From Chrysogorgia sp. JL179-B06 (lineage: Eukaryota; Cnidaria; Anthozoa; Scleralcyonacea; Chrysogorgiidae): a stretch of 64,000 bases of DNA. Made by a program: the position numbers and the translations under genes. Below the pieces are notes generated by a model. That model was not told the DNA's origin. It was given only the letters and a program-made list of their open reading frames with translations, and did not search any database. Positions 51,203 through 63,365 of this stretch are shown in pieces. Location: positions 310,001-374,000 of the forward strand of contig JAYKKM010000451.1 in the NCBI GenBank assembly GCA_035772405.1. The letters run 5' to 3'. Position 1 is the first letter of the stretch, and each line of letters starts with the position of its first letter.

Positions 51203-51644
51203 TTACTCTAAAAGTTTTTTTCTTTTTGCAATTTGTTTTTGTCGATGCTTGTTGTTATAATCAGCTAATTTACGGATTCTTTCACTATTCCATAGTTTTT
51301 CCTATTTTACCCTGACGTTTTCCATATCGATATAACGTGGACGGATCATATATTCTACCCTTAAAATGGTAGAAATCATCAGCGTAAGAACGAATGATTT
51401 CTCCCCCATATGGAAGCCAATCAAAAATATCATCTCTTGCTTCTTTGAGATAAACAACCCCTTGAAGATACCCAATTTCTTTATCTTTTAAAATTTCACG
51501 ACTACATTCAAAAAACGATATTTCATTTAATTTAAGACAATTCCATGGAGTGTGAATTAATTTCGCTGCCCCTATCAATTTTTCAGCATTTTCTGGGTTA
51601 CGCATTTGAAATGACCAAATCTTTCGCGGAGGTATATACGACAT
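51203..51644 (-). pseudogene. Rep-like (HUH endonuclease) protein, degenerate motifs
   Basis: Starting at MSYIPPRKIWSFQM, three regions line up with CRESS-DNA Rep endonuclease motifs at the usual spacing: IWSFQMRNP for motif I, IGYLQGVVYLKEAR for motif II (HLQG-type; first His replaced by Tyr), and LYRYGKRQGKIGK for motif III (Y-x-x-K-x-G-like; Lys replaced by Arg). A one-base break near 51300 moves to a basic end (SERIRKLADYNNKHRQKQIA). No helicase domain follows. Similarity is moderate and not confirmed by search. Copy A has other genes at this place. Confidence 0.45.
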
Positions 51645-51791
51645 CTTCAACAAAATAACTGTACATTTTTTTATATCGTTTTTATACCCTAGGTTTTTTA
51701 TAAATGAAAACAATTTTCATATACGTACTTATATAAAACGTTGTAACAACCCAACATATCTACAAACTTAGTTTAAGAAAAAAAATAAAAA

Positions 51792-52319
51792 ATGGCAACA
51801 AAAGAAAAAATGGATACGAAGGAAGAAAAAACGAACGAAGCTTCCTATGGAGAACCCCTCTCATATGGGTTACCTACTGTCTATGAAAAATATGGTTCAC
51901 CAACCCCTCTCATATGGGACTGGGACGATAAAGGGTACGGATACGCATACGGAATCACATCCGACGAGGACTTCAAACGCGTTCAGGATGATAGTGAAGA
52001 TAGTTTGAAGGCAAATTTGGGTAGTGATGAAGATGATGAAGAAGTAAAGGAGAAAGTATTTAATAGAGATATGTTAAACACTATAAACAAAACAGTATAT
52101 ACCCACTATGATCTTAATTCTCTTCAATACAATTTTCCAAATCAAAAATATATTTTACGAAACTGTAAAGACTCTTCCTTGGGAAAGCTACCCATGTATA
52201 AATTATATTTAGAAGCGGTAGATGGGAAAATTCTTTGTACGCAAAAATATATAACAACAATTATGATAACTGATGATTCCATACTCAGTTGTATTAATAA
52301 AGAAATGTATTTAGATTAA
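51792..52319 (+). CDS. Accessory protein of copy B, family S carboxy end (175 aa)
   Basis: Homologue of 1659-2186. The amino-terminal region is diverged, with two SYG-type segments (EASYGEPLSYGLPT and SPTPLIWDWDDKGYGYAYG). The end FPNQKYILRNCKDSSLGKLP to DDSILSCINKEMYLD is conserved. A TATAAAA box is at 51732-51738. Confidence 0.7.
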   Translation: MATKEKMDTKEEKTNEASYGEPLSYGLPTVYEKYGSPTPLIWDWDDKGYGYAYGITSDEDFKRVQDDSEDSLKANLGSDEDDEEVKEKVFNRDMLNTINKTVYTHYDLNSLQYNFPNQKYILRNCKDSSLGKLPMYKLYLEAVDGKILCTQKYITTIMITDDSILSCINKEMYLD

Positions 52320-52439
52320 ATAAAAAAATAAAAAGAGAATTTTGTTTTCAAAAAAGTTTTTTATTGTGTGTTAAAGTTTATTTCATCTATTTTTTTTAAA
52401 AATATATTTCATCTATTTAAAAACACCAAATAATTTTTT

Positions 52440-53024
52440 GAGACATTGCCCTCTAAAAATGTTATCATATTTTTAAAAATACCGTCACTAGGGAATATCA
52501 GTCATTCGGCCATAAGATGGCGTCGAGGTAAGAGCTCCATGACGGAAATTTCTATGATTAATTCTATAAGCAAATTTTGGATTATTTTTTATTTCAACAT
52601 TACAACTCTTCAAATAAAAATATGAAGTTTTTTGGATGGCATACGTAAGTATAAATCATATCGGGTGAGGTATGATGGTCGTTTATACTCAAGTTTTTTT
52701 TTGACTTTTTGATATCTCATGAAATTGACTACGATCACCTTGATTGACCTTCCTCTCTCGGGTCGTATCAAGGACGATCAAAACTGGTCGTACAACACCA
52801 CCAGGTTTCATGAGATAAATATATACAAAATTCACTAAAAACCTCTTGTATACGACCAGATGCATATCCCCCCTGATTTGATTACTGGTCGTTCTTGACA
52901 GGGTGGACCACACCTTAAAAATACGACACCCTCCTGGAAATATGGGACTGGACTGTGCTCTGATTGGTCAATTCAAATCATTCTTGATTCTGATTAGCTT
53001 AGAGCTCGGTCCAGTACCACACAC

Positions 53025-53110
<86 letters not shown>
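52440..53110. repeat. Outer TIR of copy B with expanded TA tract
   Basis: Same sequence as 41590-42706 through GTACCACACACATTGA at about 53026, then a (TA)n run to about 53107 and AATTACTAG. The run replaces the shorter ATAATAATATATA of copy A's end. The next bases belong to the LINE's (TAC)n tail. Confidence 0.8.
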
Positions 53111-53111
<1 letters not shown>

Positions 53112-53272
53112 TACTAGTAGTAGTAGTAGTAGTAGTATTTATTAGACACTCCCTAAAAGGGCTTTTCAGTGAGCTATTACAAAGTTTTCAGTAAAATATT
53201 ACAAGAATTATTACATGAGCCTATAAATATTACAACATTTCGTATTACAAACTATTAGAAATCATGCAGATG

Positions 53273-56200
53273 TTACAAATCTAAAAATTTCTTCAACAAA
53301 ATTGATTTAAAAAGTTGCTTAAACGTTCCCAAATTTAACGTTATTGCAATATCATTGTCAATAGTAAAATTCCATATTTCAATTGCTCTAAAGAGAAATG
53401 AACGTTGCCCCGTGGCTGTTCTACAACGAGGTATAATTAGTTTAGAAGACGAAGAAAACCTAGTGTTATAATTGTGTTTTTGATCACATATGTGTGAAAA
53501 TTTTGAACAGAGATACGAAGGAGCCAAGTTATTCATACATTTGAAAGTCATTATTGCATTTTTGAACTTAAGAACATCAGCAACTGGCAACCATCTTAAG
53601 GACTTTAAAGTTGGTGTTATATGGTCAAATTTCTTTTTACCACTTATAATTCGAGCAGCAAAATTTTGAACATGTTGCAATACAGCGATATTTTTCTTGG
53701 ATGTGTTTGACCAAACAGTAGAAGAGAAGAACAGTCTACTAAAAACGAGTGAGTTAATGACGATTTCTAACGTTTTTTGGTCGAGGAGATGACTGATTCT
53801 CGATATCTGGCATAGAGAATAGTTGCAAGATGCAGCAATTTTACTGATGTGGTTGTCATAGGTAAGATATTGGTCTAAAGTTACACACAGGTGTTTTACG
53901 GAAGTTGAAGGCTTCAAGGACTCTCCCAGAAATTGAATGGATAGATCAGCAGGCAGTTTTCTCAAAAGTTGTCGAACGCCGAATAAAATAAACTTGGTCT
54001 TTTTCGGGTTTATGAGTAATTTGTTGGAGCAACACCATCCAGCCACTCTATTCAGATCACATTATAGATCGTTTAGTCCACGATCAAAATCCTTCAAGCT
54101 AAAAGATAGATAAACTTTTGTATCATCAACATACGACTCTATATTGGCAGATTTAGATATCGATGGTAAGTCATTGACGTAGAGGCTGAAAAGGAGTGGA
54201 CCAAGGATTGACCCTTGAGGGACACCATGTGTAATTAGTTTGGGACTGGATAGGTGGTTTCCAATTCTAACTGATTGATATCGATCCGAGAGATAACTTT
54301 TAAACCATTTTAAAGAAGATGCTGAGATGCCAAGTTTATCAAGCTTGTCAAGTAGAATGTCATGACTAATACTGTCAAAAGCTTTTGATAAATCTATAAG
54401 TATCATAGCGGTGATATTCTTCTCGTCCATTTGTTTTAGTATGTAATCAGTAATAAAAAGATTTAAGGTCTCGGTGGAATGAAGTTTCCTGTTCCCACTT
54501 TGGTGTTCCGATAGCTTTTTATTATCTGTTAAAAAGGCCGTCATCTGAAGGTGAGCCGCACGTTCACAAAGTTTAGATAAAATAGGTAGTAGGGAAATAG
54601 GCCGGTTATTTGGTCCTTGTTCTGGATCGAGGTCGTTTTTAAGTGCAGCTATTACCTCCGCTATTTTCCATGCTTCAGGGAACGTGCTACTGGAAAAGGA
54701 GCCGTTTATCAGATTTGTAATCTGGTCAATGATATGACTTTTACTATCTTTAAGAACTTTGGCTGAGATCTTGTCTATGCCAGGTGATTTATTGAGTGGG
54801 AGCTCGTCAATTAACTGACTGACCTGCAAGGGGGTTACCGGCTGAAATTCAAACTGTTGTTGGTTGTTGATGTTAAGATTGGAGTTTTTTTGAATTTCTG
54901 TATCGGGACTAGGTAAATCAAATCTTTGCGCAATCTCAGTTGCCTCCGCAGCTGTATTTCGACCGACACTGACAAAATAGCTGTTAAGTTCCTCGGCCAA
55001 AACTTCTTTAGTTTTCGAAGATTGATTTCCATGTTTGTCTTTAGGTAAACAATGTCGAATGGTTTTCCAAAGAGCGTTTGAATCTCCCTTGTTGGTAAAA
55101 ATTTCATTTTGGACAAATTTGATTTCAGCTTTTTTTAAATTTGATTTGACACTTTGTCGTAGAGATTTGTATCTTTCCCAATCCATAGGGTTTCGAGTAG
55201 TTCGAACTACCTTCAAACAATGGTCACGTTCTTTGATTTGCGAAATTATATCAGGTGACATAAACGGAATAGGTTTGTATCTGGCGGTTATTTCCTTGAT
55301 TGGTGCATGCTGATTTAGAATATCGAGGAATAAATTGGTGAATGTAGTAACTTTATCGTTTATATCAGTAGAAAAATCAAGTGATTGCCAAGGAACTCGC
55401 GAAATATCAGAAGAAAAATTTTGTGGCACGTAAGATTTGAGACTTCGGATGCTCAGTGTAGATTTATGTTGTTTGGGTTTTCTAAGATTCAAGACAGTAT
55501 AAACAAGGAAATGATCACTTATGGTAATTTCTTTAACGCCACTTTCTCTAACAAGTAGAGGGTTAGATGTAATTATGACGTCAATAAGGGAGTCATGATG
55601 TTGCGAAATCCTTGTAGATGAAGATATTAATTGCTTCATGTTATACGTTTCGCAGAATTTTCGAAGAGATGATGAGTCAGCATTTGAAGTCAACAAATTG
55701 CAATTTAGGTCACCGGCAATGAAAATATCTTTATTTAGTGTTAGAGCATGGGTCAAGGATGGTACCAAACATTCATCAAGACATGATACAGGGCAGTCAG
55801 GTGGTCTGTAGCTAGCACATATTAGAATCGATCGTAGATTTCGTTGTTGGATTTTAAACCATAACTGCTGGAATCCCCCGCTTGAGATGTTACTGAGATC
55901 TTTAAGAAGAATAAATTTAATGCACGAACGAACAAAAGCACAAACTCCCCCACCTCGTTTATGCAAACGGTCTTGTCTTACTAGTTTATAACCCGGCAAA
56001 AGAATACTTGAATTGGTATGTGTTGAATTTAACCAAGTTTCTGATAGTGTTAGAATATCGATGTCTTGAGAGGAAATAAAGTGCTTCAATTGAGTGTGAT
56101 GATTACGATTCAAAGACTGAATATTTAAATGAGCCACAGTCAAACATTTTCTAGAGCCTGATCTTTCTGAATTTGGCTGAGTTGGTTCTTTTAAGATTTA

Positions 56201-56800
56201 ACATAGATGAGATAAGTTGCGTCGAGATTTGGTTTCAATATTCCTGAAAGGCTTATTTTGAAGGCGGAGATGAGTTGTTATTCTCACAGGGATAAAGTAA
56301 TTTGAAGTAGGAAAAGCGGCTTTGTATAATAAATTATTCGTTGCTGCATATGTAATTTTTCCCGTATAAGTTCGACTAGTATCCGTGTTCAGATTACTTT
56401 CTCTCAGGATTCCTGTTCTTGAGAATGTATGTCTTGATTCATTATAGGGTCCAGGATTTGTCTGGATATCTCCACATTGTATAACGAGAGTAGATATTTC
56501 AACTTTCTTCCTTAGGCTTCGTGAGACGAAGGTTATACCATGCTTGGTCTCCTTCGATATTTGACGCGTTGAGCCCGAAGATGTCCTTGTTAGTCGCACT
56601 ATTGACACCAAATGGCAATTTGTATAACTTCTTACTGGTCCAAGTAGTGAATTGGTGTTCCAGTTACTCGATGAGAGGAAGTGTAAACATAGGAAGATTA
56701 TTATAGGCAAATGACGAAGATGGAACTTTGCACGGCCAGCCGCCATAACTATCTTCCGAAAATAGTACTTTGAAGAAGTAGTACTACTACTGTGAAGCAT
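53273..56800 (-). pseudogene. LINE ORF2: 2A-like, AP endonuclease and reverse transcriptase
   Basis: One frame with two internal stops (56198-56200 and 54059-54061). The amino-terminal part has a 2A-like CGDIQTNPGP at 56447-56476. The endonuclease has LTLSETWLN, AGDLNCNLLTS and TISDHFLVYT. The RT has SPGIDKISAKVLK, RPISLLPILSKLCERAAH, LIDLSKAFDSISHDILL, HGVPQGSILGPLLFSLYVND and SYVDDTKVY. The end has FRAIEIWNF. Two nonsense codons are the only visible lesions over 3.5 kb, so the copy is young. Confidence 0.85.
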
Positions 56801-57319
56801 TCCTACATTCTTCGTCTTGTTTCTCCTGTAGTTTTGTAAACATCGACATGATGTGATTTATTTCGGGTTTCAAGTCCTTGCAGTTCTCACATGACGATAT
56901 TTTATTTTCGCCTTCGGGGACAACATGAGGTTGAGCAAACACGTGTTCGACGGTCGTTTCTGATTTTTCGCTGATTTTGCTGTTCGTCGTATGAGTATAT
57001 CCTTCAAGACAAGTTTCGAAGTATTTGTCTTCGTCGTCTTCGAGTACAGATAGCTTTTTCTCTTTGGTCCCTGCCATTTCAGAGAGAAATTTGGACTTAT
57101 AAATTTCTTGGCTTCCCCACCAGGCGACAGCCATTTGCCACTCAATTTTACTTCGCTTTCTACGAAGGCTTTTAGTTCATCAAAATCTCCCTTCCAAAAC
57201 ACATTGCCTTCACTTTTGTATAACAAAGTGAATTTTACAATCTCTGGGCAAACAACGCCGTTTTGTTGTTGAGAAATCGAACAAGATGAGGTGCTCGTGT
57301 TTTCACGACCATCCGCCAT
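56787..57319 (-). pseudogene. LINE ORF1 with one frameshift
   Basis: It starts MADGRENTSTSSCSISQQQN, then VKLSGKWLSPGGEAKKF, a one-base shift near 57085 (CCAAAG), and KKLSVLEDDEDKYFETCLEG, ending with a CENCKDLKPEINHIMSMFTK coiled-coil-like segment. I recall similar ORF1-type proteins from cnidarian genomes, which is part of the host guess. Confidence 0.6.
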
Positions 57320-57384
57320 GTTTCACATTTCACATTTCATGTTTCATCCAGTTTTCACAGAACGTTCACAACATTTTTGGTCAT

Positions 57385-57550
57385 ATAATAAACTACTTAT
57401 TGACCTCGCTTGTTCGGTCTGTACTAGTGAAATATCGGACCTCCCGGTTTTCTGCACGCACCTCGGCTCGCTGCGCCCGCTCGGTCCGTGCTAAAAACGT
57501 CGGTCCGATATTTCACTAGTACAGACCTCACCCTCGGTCAATAAGTAGTA
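57385..57550. mobile_element. Foldback element, about 165 bp
   Basis: CTACTTATTGACC at the left is inverted at the right (GGTCAATAAGTAG), with inner arms GTACTAGTGAAATATCGGAC and its complement. The centre is GC-rich. No coding capacity. Confidence 0.7.
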
Positions 57551-58256
57551 AATAATTACTGTTCGTTCAGTGCATTTTTTAAGGAATCATAATTCCTTAT
57601 GAATTATATTAATCATAATTCCTTATTGAATGATATTATGAATTATTAATTCCTATGATTCCAAAGTATGTCAGGGGGACCTTTTCCTATGCAATTTACT
57701 GAATTTAGTAGAGATGAGCCGATTAATCGGAAACTAATCGATAATTGGACGGTAATTGGACGATTATTGCAAAACAATCGGTGCAATAACTTTTCTCAAA
57801 CGACGCGCTGTGAGTCCGTAAATTCATAAACATGAACAATAGTCTTTATAATTTCACAATGAAATCCGACTGTCCAGCTTGTCCCAATTCATAAAGGTGA
57901 AATAATCCGCATATATGTCAATTTTTGTCAGACTGGATGATTTTTCGTATGAAATGTTGCCACCGCCATCAAACGTAACGCCACATATCCGTAGCAAGTG
58001 TTACGTTAAAAATCGTTTGCAAATGCCGTGTTCTCACATGCGTTCAGTAACGTCTTTCCAGAAGACAGTGATTTGATGACTTCCAGGGATTATTATAGGG
58101 AAGGCAGGCAGCTGAAAGCCTGATACCTTAATGGCCAAATGGGCCCAGTCTACTGGGGCAAAAACCAAAAATTTTGCTTCACTACTGGAGCAAGCAAAGG
58201 GGTAAATGCCCCAGTAGTTATAATGTTAAAAAATGCCCTGTGTTCGATAATAATTT
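57551..58256. other. Non-coding AT-rich DNA
   Basis: It contains near-palindromic TAATTCCTTATGAATTA strings at 57585-57665 and repeated AATCG/TAATTGG motifs at 57715-57780. No gene is supported. Confidence 0.4.
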
Positions 58257-59130
58257 TTAAAGATTTCCAGATTTGAAGATGTCCAATTCTCGATTATCTT
58301 CTTTGCTGTTACTGCTGCGGCTCTTGCTTGCTTCTGTATCGGTGCTTCTTTTCTTGGTCCATCTCTCGTCACTCGATTTTCGGGGGTGTGGAACCGTTCT
58401 CAGGTGTTGTAGCTGTAACTTCGAGTGGGTAGAGCTTTGCGATTGGACGGTTGCTGCTCGCACCAGTCCATCGTTGCTAGTGATGAGGCTTTCAACAACA
58501 ACTAATCTCCAGTTGATACATTTTGTGTCGTCGTGGACTTGAACAACATCACCGATCTTAATTGGAATCTCGTTTTTCCCGCTTGTCTTGTGAAATTCTC
58601 GTAGGGAGGTTAAGCATTCCTCAGATTAGCTCTGAGTTTGGCTAGGTTCGAATTCTTCTGCGAAGTTGGGATTATTCTGCGACCATAGAGTAGGTGGGGA
58701 AGGTGTTAAAAGTTGTTCATCTTCGATATTTGAGGAAACAAATGTAAGTGGATGAGCATAGCTTCGATTTCTGTGACAATCGTTTGAAGTTCGGATACTG
58801 TGATGCTTGCTTTTCCCAGGACTTTCTTCAAGGAAAATTTCGTCAAGCCGATAAGTCGTTCCCAGAATCCACCTGATACCATGGGGCACGTTTCGGGATG
58901 AATTTCCACTGTATCTCTCGCTTGTTGAGTTGTTCCTCGAGTTTCGGAGATTTCAGGAGCTGTGTCAACTCTTGTGCAGCAGACTGATAAGTCGAAGCGT
59001 TGTCGGAGATCATGATTTTAGGTGGTGATTTCTGGCTTGTGAATCGGCGGAAGGCTTCGATCGATGAATGTTGGTACTGCTAGGTTGGTTACCACTTCCA
59101 GTGTTGGCACACCTTGCGTTGACTTAACAG
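58257..59130 (-). pseudogene. BEL/Pao retrotransposon integrase remnant
   Basis: On the minus strand, pieces in changing frames read KIMISDNASTYQSAAQELT (second catalytic Asp), then VSGGFWERLIGLTKFSLKKV and ITVSELQTIVTEIEAM (Glu region), and the PLTFVSSNIEDEQLLTPSPP end typical of BEL/Pao integrases. It is broken by several frameshifts. Confidence 0.75.
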
Positions 59131-59224
59131 TTCGCCTGTGAAATCGACGTTACGGAAAACAGCGAAGTTTGCCGAGATATTTGTTGCATGGCCGCCATTG
59201 TTGTTTATAATATCTAACATTATT

Positions 59225-59520
59225 TTGGACTTTTTTGGTCAGGCGCTACTTTCACTCGATTGGCTCATGTGGTTTAATAGTGGTACTGCCAGGTAAATTT
59301 GTCTTTAAGATTTAACCAAGGTAATTATCGTATACCGAAATCTAGTATTGAACCTTGTTGTTTGTCGGAACCATTTGAAAATCTCGTTGCAAATGACCGA
59401 CTTCACCGACAGTCTAACATTTATTTTGGTCAGGCGCTACTTTCACTCGATCGGCTCATGCGGTTTAATAGTGGTACTGCCAAGGTAATTTGTCTTTAAG
59501 TTTTAACCAAGGTAATGGGC
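59225..59520. repeat. Direct repeat of about 95 bp, twice
   Basis: TTTTGGTCAGGCGCTACTTT to TTTAACCAAGGTAAT occurs at about 59232-59325 and 59425-59518, with about ten differences. It may be part of a retroelement LTR or a small duplication. Confidence 0.6.
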
Positions 59521-60502
59521 AATTCCCGCATTGTGTTCGTTAAAATCAAACTAAACGAAGTCACTGTCGACAAACTTACTGAACAGACTGCAGAAACTAG
59601 CCGATCTGCACTTGTCAAAATTATAAACATCTAGATAGTTCATTGTCCTTAAATATGGGAATCACAGTTGAGCAATACAAAGCCAGAATTGGTTGCAAAC
59701 AATAACTTTGTTAAAACCAAAATAATACTTCTGCAGTTCTTGTCACCAACGTATCTTTTGGAATACATTTAAAAAATTCATTTTACATTGTAACAATGTT
59801 GATGTTATTTTATCTAAGTGTATATTTTATCTGTCAACATTACAACAGCTCACAGAACAATATAAAAGTTGTGGTTTGCTCAAATATTTGTTCCAACCAT
59901 ATATCACGTTGTTGTTGATCCATCTAAAAACTATATGTGCTGATTTTAGCCAAGGCGATATGAGAAAATTTAGACTAAATAGCTTAGATTGCAATAATAC
60001 ATGCATAATCAAAAAATATATATTACTTTGTGGGATCCACCATTCCTAAATACAATTAATTGTCTGCTGGAAATAACCTTTATACTTTAAAGACATTTAG
60101 CCTGGGGCAAGGCCGTTCATGTATTCACTCAAGCTAATGCCAGAAAATTATTTTATTCAGCAGAGAATGTTAAATTAGCACAATAATGTTATTAGCACAA
60201 TTAATGTTTGGCAGTACTGATGATATTGCAGTAATATGCATATCTACCTGGTGGCATTTCTCTGGGTTGGGCCGGGCCACTGGTTGGGTCACGGTTAAAG
60301 TGACTTCTTTGCTGGTGATTTGTTTATGACAAGTAGGGATGAACCTTTTTTTCTTCGCAAAATGCTCTCAATGATCTGTTTTTGGATTCACAAATTATCA
60401 ACATTGTCTGTTAACAATTGACTGCAGCACTGTTGCAACTTTTAAAACTAATGAAGGCAAGTTTAAAATTTTTGATTCTCACTCAAGAGATTTATATGGC
60501 AT
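59521..60502. other. Non-coding DNA
   Basis: No supported gene, repeat or structural RNA was seen. Confidence 0.35.
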
Positions 60503-60650
60503 TCCACACCCATTGTTACCGGGTACCCATTGTTTCCACACCCATTGTTACCGGGTACCCATTGTTTCCGGGTACCCATTGTTTCCACACCCATTGTTAC
60601 CGGGTACCCATTGTTTCCACACCCATTGTCACTGGGTACCCATTGTGTTG
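60503..60650. repeat. Minisatellite based on CCCATTGTTACCGGGTA
   Basis: A 32 bp unit (ACACCCATTGTTACCGGGTA plus CCCATTGTTTCC) occurs about four times with one partial unit. A single related half unit is at 61112-61128. Confidence 0.85.
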
Positions 60651-61860
60651 CGTCGCGTTCCAAGCCAAATACCCTCGTGGAGAGCGATCGACTGGAGTTC
60701 GCATGTGATCAACCACAAATGAATCGAGTCAATTTCTTTATTGTATACAATGATCTCCTCAAAATGCAGTGAAAACTACAGTAATGATTAATAACAACAA
60801 TTAAGAGCTAACCCTAAATCATGTGATTACAAAGCGTACCATAAATTAACACAAATCATGCATATTAACCAAAGGTAACGCAATAACATAACTAAAACTT
60901 ACGATTATGGATTCGCATAGGAACCGATCGAATGTCCATTACAAAAAAGCTAAAAGGGCGAGCGCAATAATATCCCTTGTGTCTACTAATGACTAATCCA
61001 GTCTAAAATGCGTGATCCAAACAAAGACAAGGCCGCGAGAGCCTGGACTCACATAAACAAATTATAATGTATACGTATTATATTACGTGTCAACGACACG
61101 GGATAAAGCAAACTGGGTACCCATTGTTTCCACGCCACAGTATTCAGTTTGCAAATTCTGAGATAACTTCACACTTATTGAAATGCAAGCCGATCAAAAT
61201 GAATCTCCTGAAAGTGCACACTGGATATTCGACCAAAATCTGGATACTGTATTCAACCAGAATCTAATCAAGCAAAATTTGTACATACAACCAAAATCTG
61301 GACAGTTTTTACGCTTTTCTCAAATCTCGCAACATCCTGTGTGTTTGGATAAACACAGATATTCTGTAAAGTAATTGCAATGTAGCTAGTAGTCTCGATA
61401 ATATATAATACGCTGTTATCTCGATAATATATAATACGCTGTTATAATATATTTATTTAATATAATCGTGCTTCTATTTTTGTTTCATATTTTAAGCTGT
61501 ACTGTTCAGTTTTGTCTCATGTCATCAGACACATGTACGCATTGCGTACCTATTTTTACAGAAGCTATACAATACATACCAAAGTGTTTACGTACATTCG
61601 GGAAATACATAAAGTCTTCACGTATACACAGGAACATAATTACAAAGCAGGAAATGTCTGGGTTGTCTACCCACTCATCTGGTCACATTCCACTCATCGT
61701 CAACATGAAGAAATACCCAGCGTAAAACGATACAGAGTTCCAGCAACTTTGTAATTTATTTGGTTTGTGGACAATGACCATGAAATAAATTTCCAGAATC
61801 ACGTTCTAGAATGGCAGAATGACAATTTTCGATTATAGTTTTATACTTAAAATTTTCTGC
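60651..61860. other. Non-coding DNA with a short tandem pair
   Basis: CTCGATAATATATAATACGC occurs twice at about 61393-61440 (28 bp period). No gene is supported. Confidence 0.4.
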
Positions 61861-61899
61861 AGCTGATTATGGTTTCAGATTACGAGGCCCGCAAAGAGC

Positions 61900-62880
61900 T
61901 GTATTAACGATACCATCAACGAATTCAGCCAAACGAAAGGAAAGAAAACCTATTTTTAAAGTGCTTCAAGACCAATTCATCTCATTACCTTATGTCAATG
62001 GCGTATAGATACCCTTTGGCATCAGTTTCCCAAACCGAAGGACAAATTAAAACCAGAACAAATGAAAGGAGTTATCTACAAGATTCGATGCAAGCGCGCA
62101 ACCAGGATTTTTGAAAGGGGGGTCGTTTTCACCACAGCAACGATGATGCTGTAGGGGGTCCGAGGAAATTTTTTTGAAATTTGGGTCTTTAAAATGGCAT
62201 TTCCTGCATTTTGAGGACACTTTTGAGTAAAAACGAAAGTCTTATTTTTCAGAAACATTTGGTCCAAATGAGATTAGACTTGCATTTTAATATTGTTTGA
62301 GAAAACGTTTGGAAGTGTAAATTAGGTCGGCACAGTTTTCTTTCAGGTTTTAAACGTTTAATTGTGCTCGTTTTGCATGAAATTGAAACAAGATCGTGAA
62401 CAACGTAACAAGATCGTGACAAACCCTTTTGCAAATTTTATAAATTTGGAGCTTTATATAATTCAAGTTAAAAAAAATCAAAATAGTGCTGTAAAAGTAA
62501 CTTTTGACCTCCAAAATTTTCCCTCGTGCCTCCTAAAAGGGGGGGGCGAGCGCACCCCCCGACCCCCCCTCGTTGCGCCCTTGATTCGATGTGCCGATTG
62601 TGATTTCACTTACTATGGACAAACTGATAGATCATTAAAAACTAGAGTTTTGTAACATAAAAGAGCTGTGTCTAAATTTGATAATTTTTTTAAAATAGCT
62701 AAACACGTAGAAGAGTACGATCGTAAAATAGATTTTAATAACACATCAATAATTGTTCACAAAGAAAGAAATTTTCCCAAAAGGATTCCAATTCTGGCAA
62801 TGACCATATTGACATTCCTAATGTTTACAAGGCACTTCTCTAGTCATTTACACATCTTTGAACATATTTAAATAGCTCAA
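61900..62880 (+). pseudogene. Penelope-like element remnant (GIY-YIG end), split
   Basis: The left part reads ISLPYVNGV and MKGVIYKIRC; the right part reads CADCDFTYYGQTDRSLKTR and, in another frame, SKFDNFFKIAKHVEEYDRKI. Together these are the end of the reverse transcriptase linker and the GIY-YIG nuclease of Penelope elements. A DNA transposon separates them at 62091-62582. Confidence 0.7.
62091..62582. mobile_element. Non-autonomous DNA transposon, 492 bp, GATTCGATG duplication
   Basis: GATTCGATG flanks both sides (62082-62090 and 62583-62591). The ends are inverted (CAAGCGCGCAACCAGG and AAGGGCGCAACGAGG, read inwards). An 8-9 bp duplication fits the hAT group. No transposase is present. 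Confidence 0.75.
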
Positions 62881-63019
62881 TTTTTGAAGACCGACGATTT
62901 TTGGTCGAAACGTCTAAACGAAGTTTTATAACGTTGTTTTTAAACGTTTTTTCGTCAGTGTCAACACACTTATTTTTAACCTTCAAATTCCTGACTGCAA
63001 TTTCGGTATATTCCGTCTG

Positions 63020-63365
63020 ATATATATATATAGAGAGATAGAGATAGATATATATATATATATATATAGATAGAGATATATATAGAGATAGAGATAGAGA
63101 TATATATATATATATATATAGATATATAGATAGAGATATATATAGAGATAGATATATAGATAGAGATATATATAGAGATAGAGATATATATAGAGATAGA
63201 GATATATATAGAGATAGATATATATATATAGAGAGATATATATATATATATAGATAGAGATAGAGAGATATATATATATATATAGATAGATATATAGAGA
63301 TATATAGATATATAGAGATATAGATATATAGATATATAGAGATAGAGATAGATATATATATATAT
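63020..63365. repeat. (ATAGAG/ATAT)n microsatellite, left block
   Basis: Simple repeat of ATAGAGATATAT-type units. It continues beyond the MITE at 63366-63834 and to the end of the window. Confidence 0.9.

Larger units (their letters stand above)
42750..53110. mobile_element. Polinton copy B, accessory arm to penton, inverted and truncated
   Basis: Reading right to left it follows copy A's left arm: TIR, 51792 gene, family S/Z/G genes, family L, Fic, acidic protein, integrase, penton. The capsid, protease, ATPase and PolB genes are missing because the copy ends in the penton gene at about 42755. Several genes are better preserved than in A and several worse. Confidence 0.88.
53115..57330 (-). 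mobile_element. Nearly full-length CR1-like LINE
   Basis: On the minus strand it runs from an ORF1 start at 57319 through ORF2 to a stop at 53273, a short 3' UTR and a (TAC)n tail at 53115-53137. It is inserted next to the terminus of Polinton copy B. Confidence 0.82.

Noticed and set aside
52903..53109. Frame ending in a long Tyr-Ile repeat
   Set aside because: It is translation of the (TA)n tract at the end of copy B.
60463..60772. Overlapping frames in the CCCATTGTTACCGGGTA repeats
   Set aside because: They are open only because the 32 bp tandem repeat lacks stops; no protein family is apparent.
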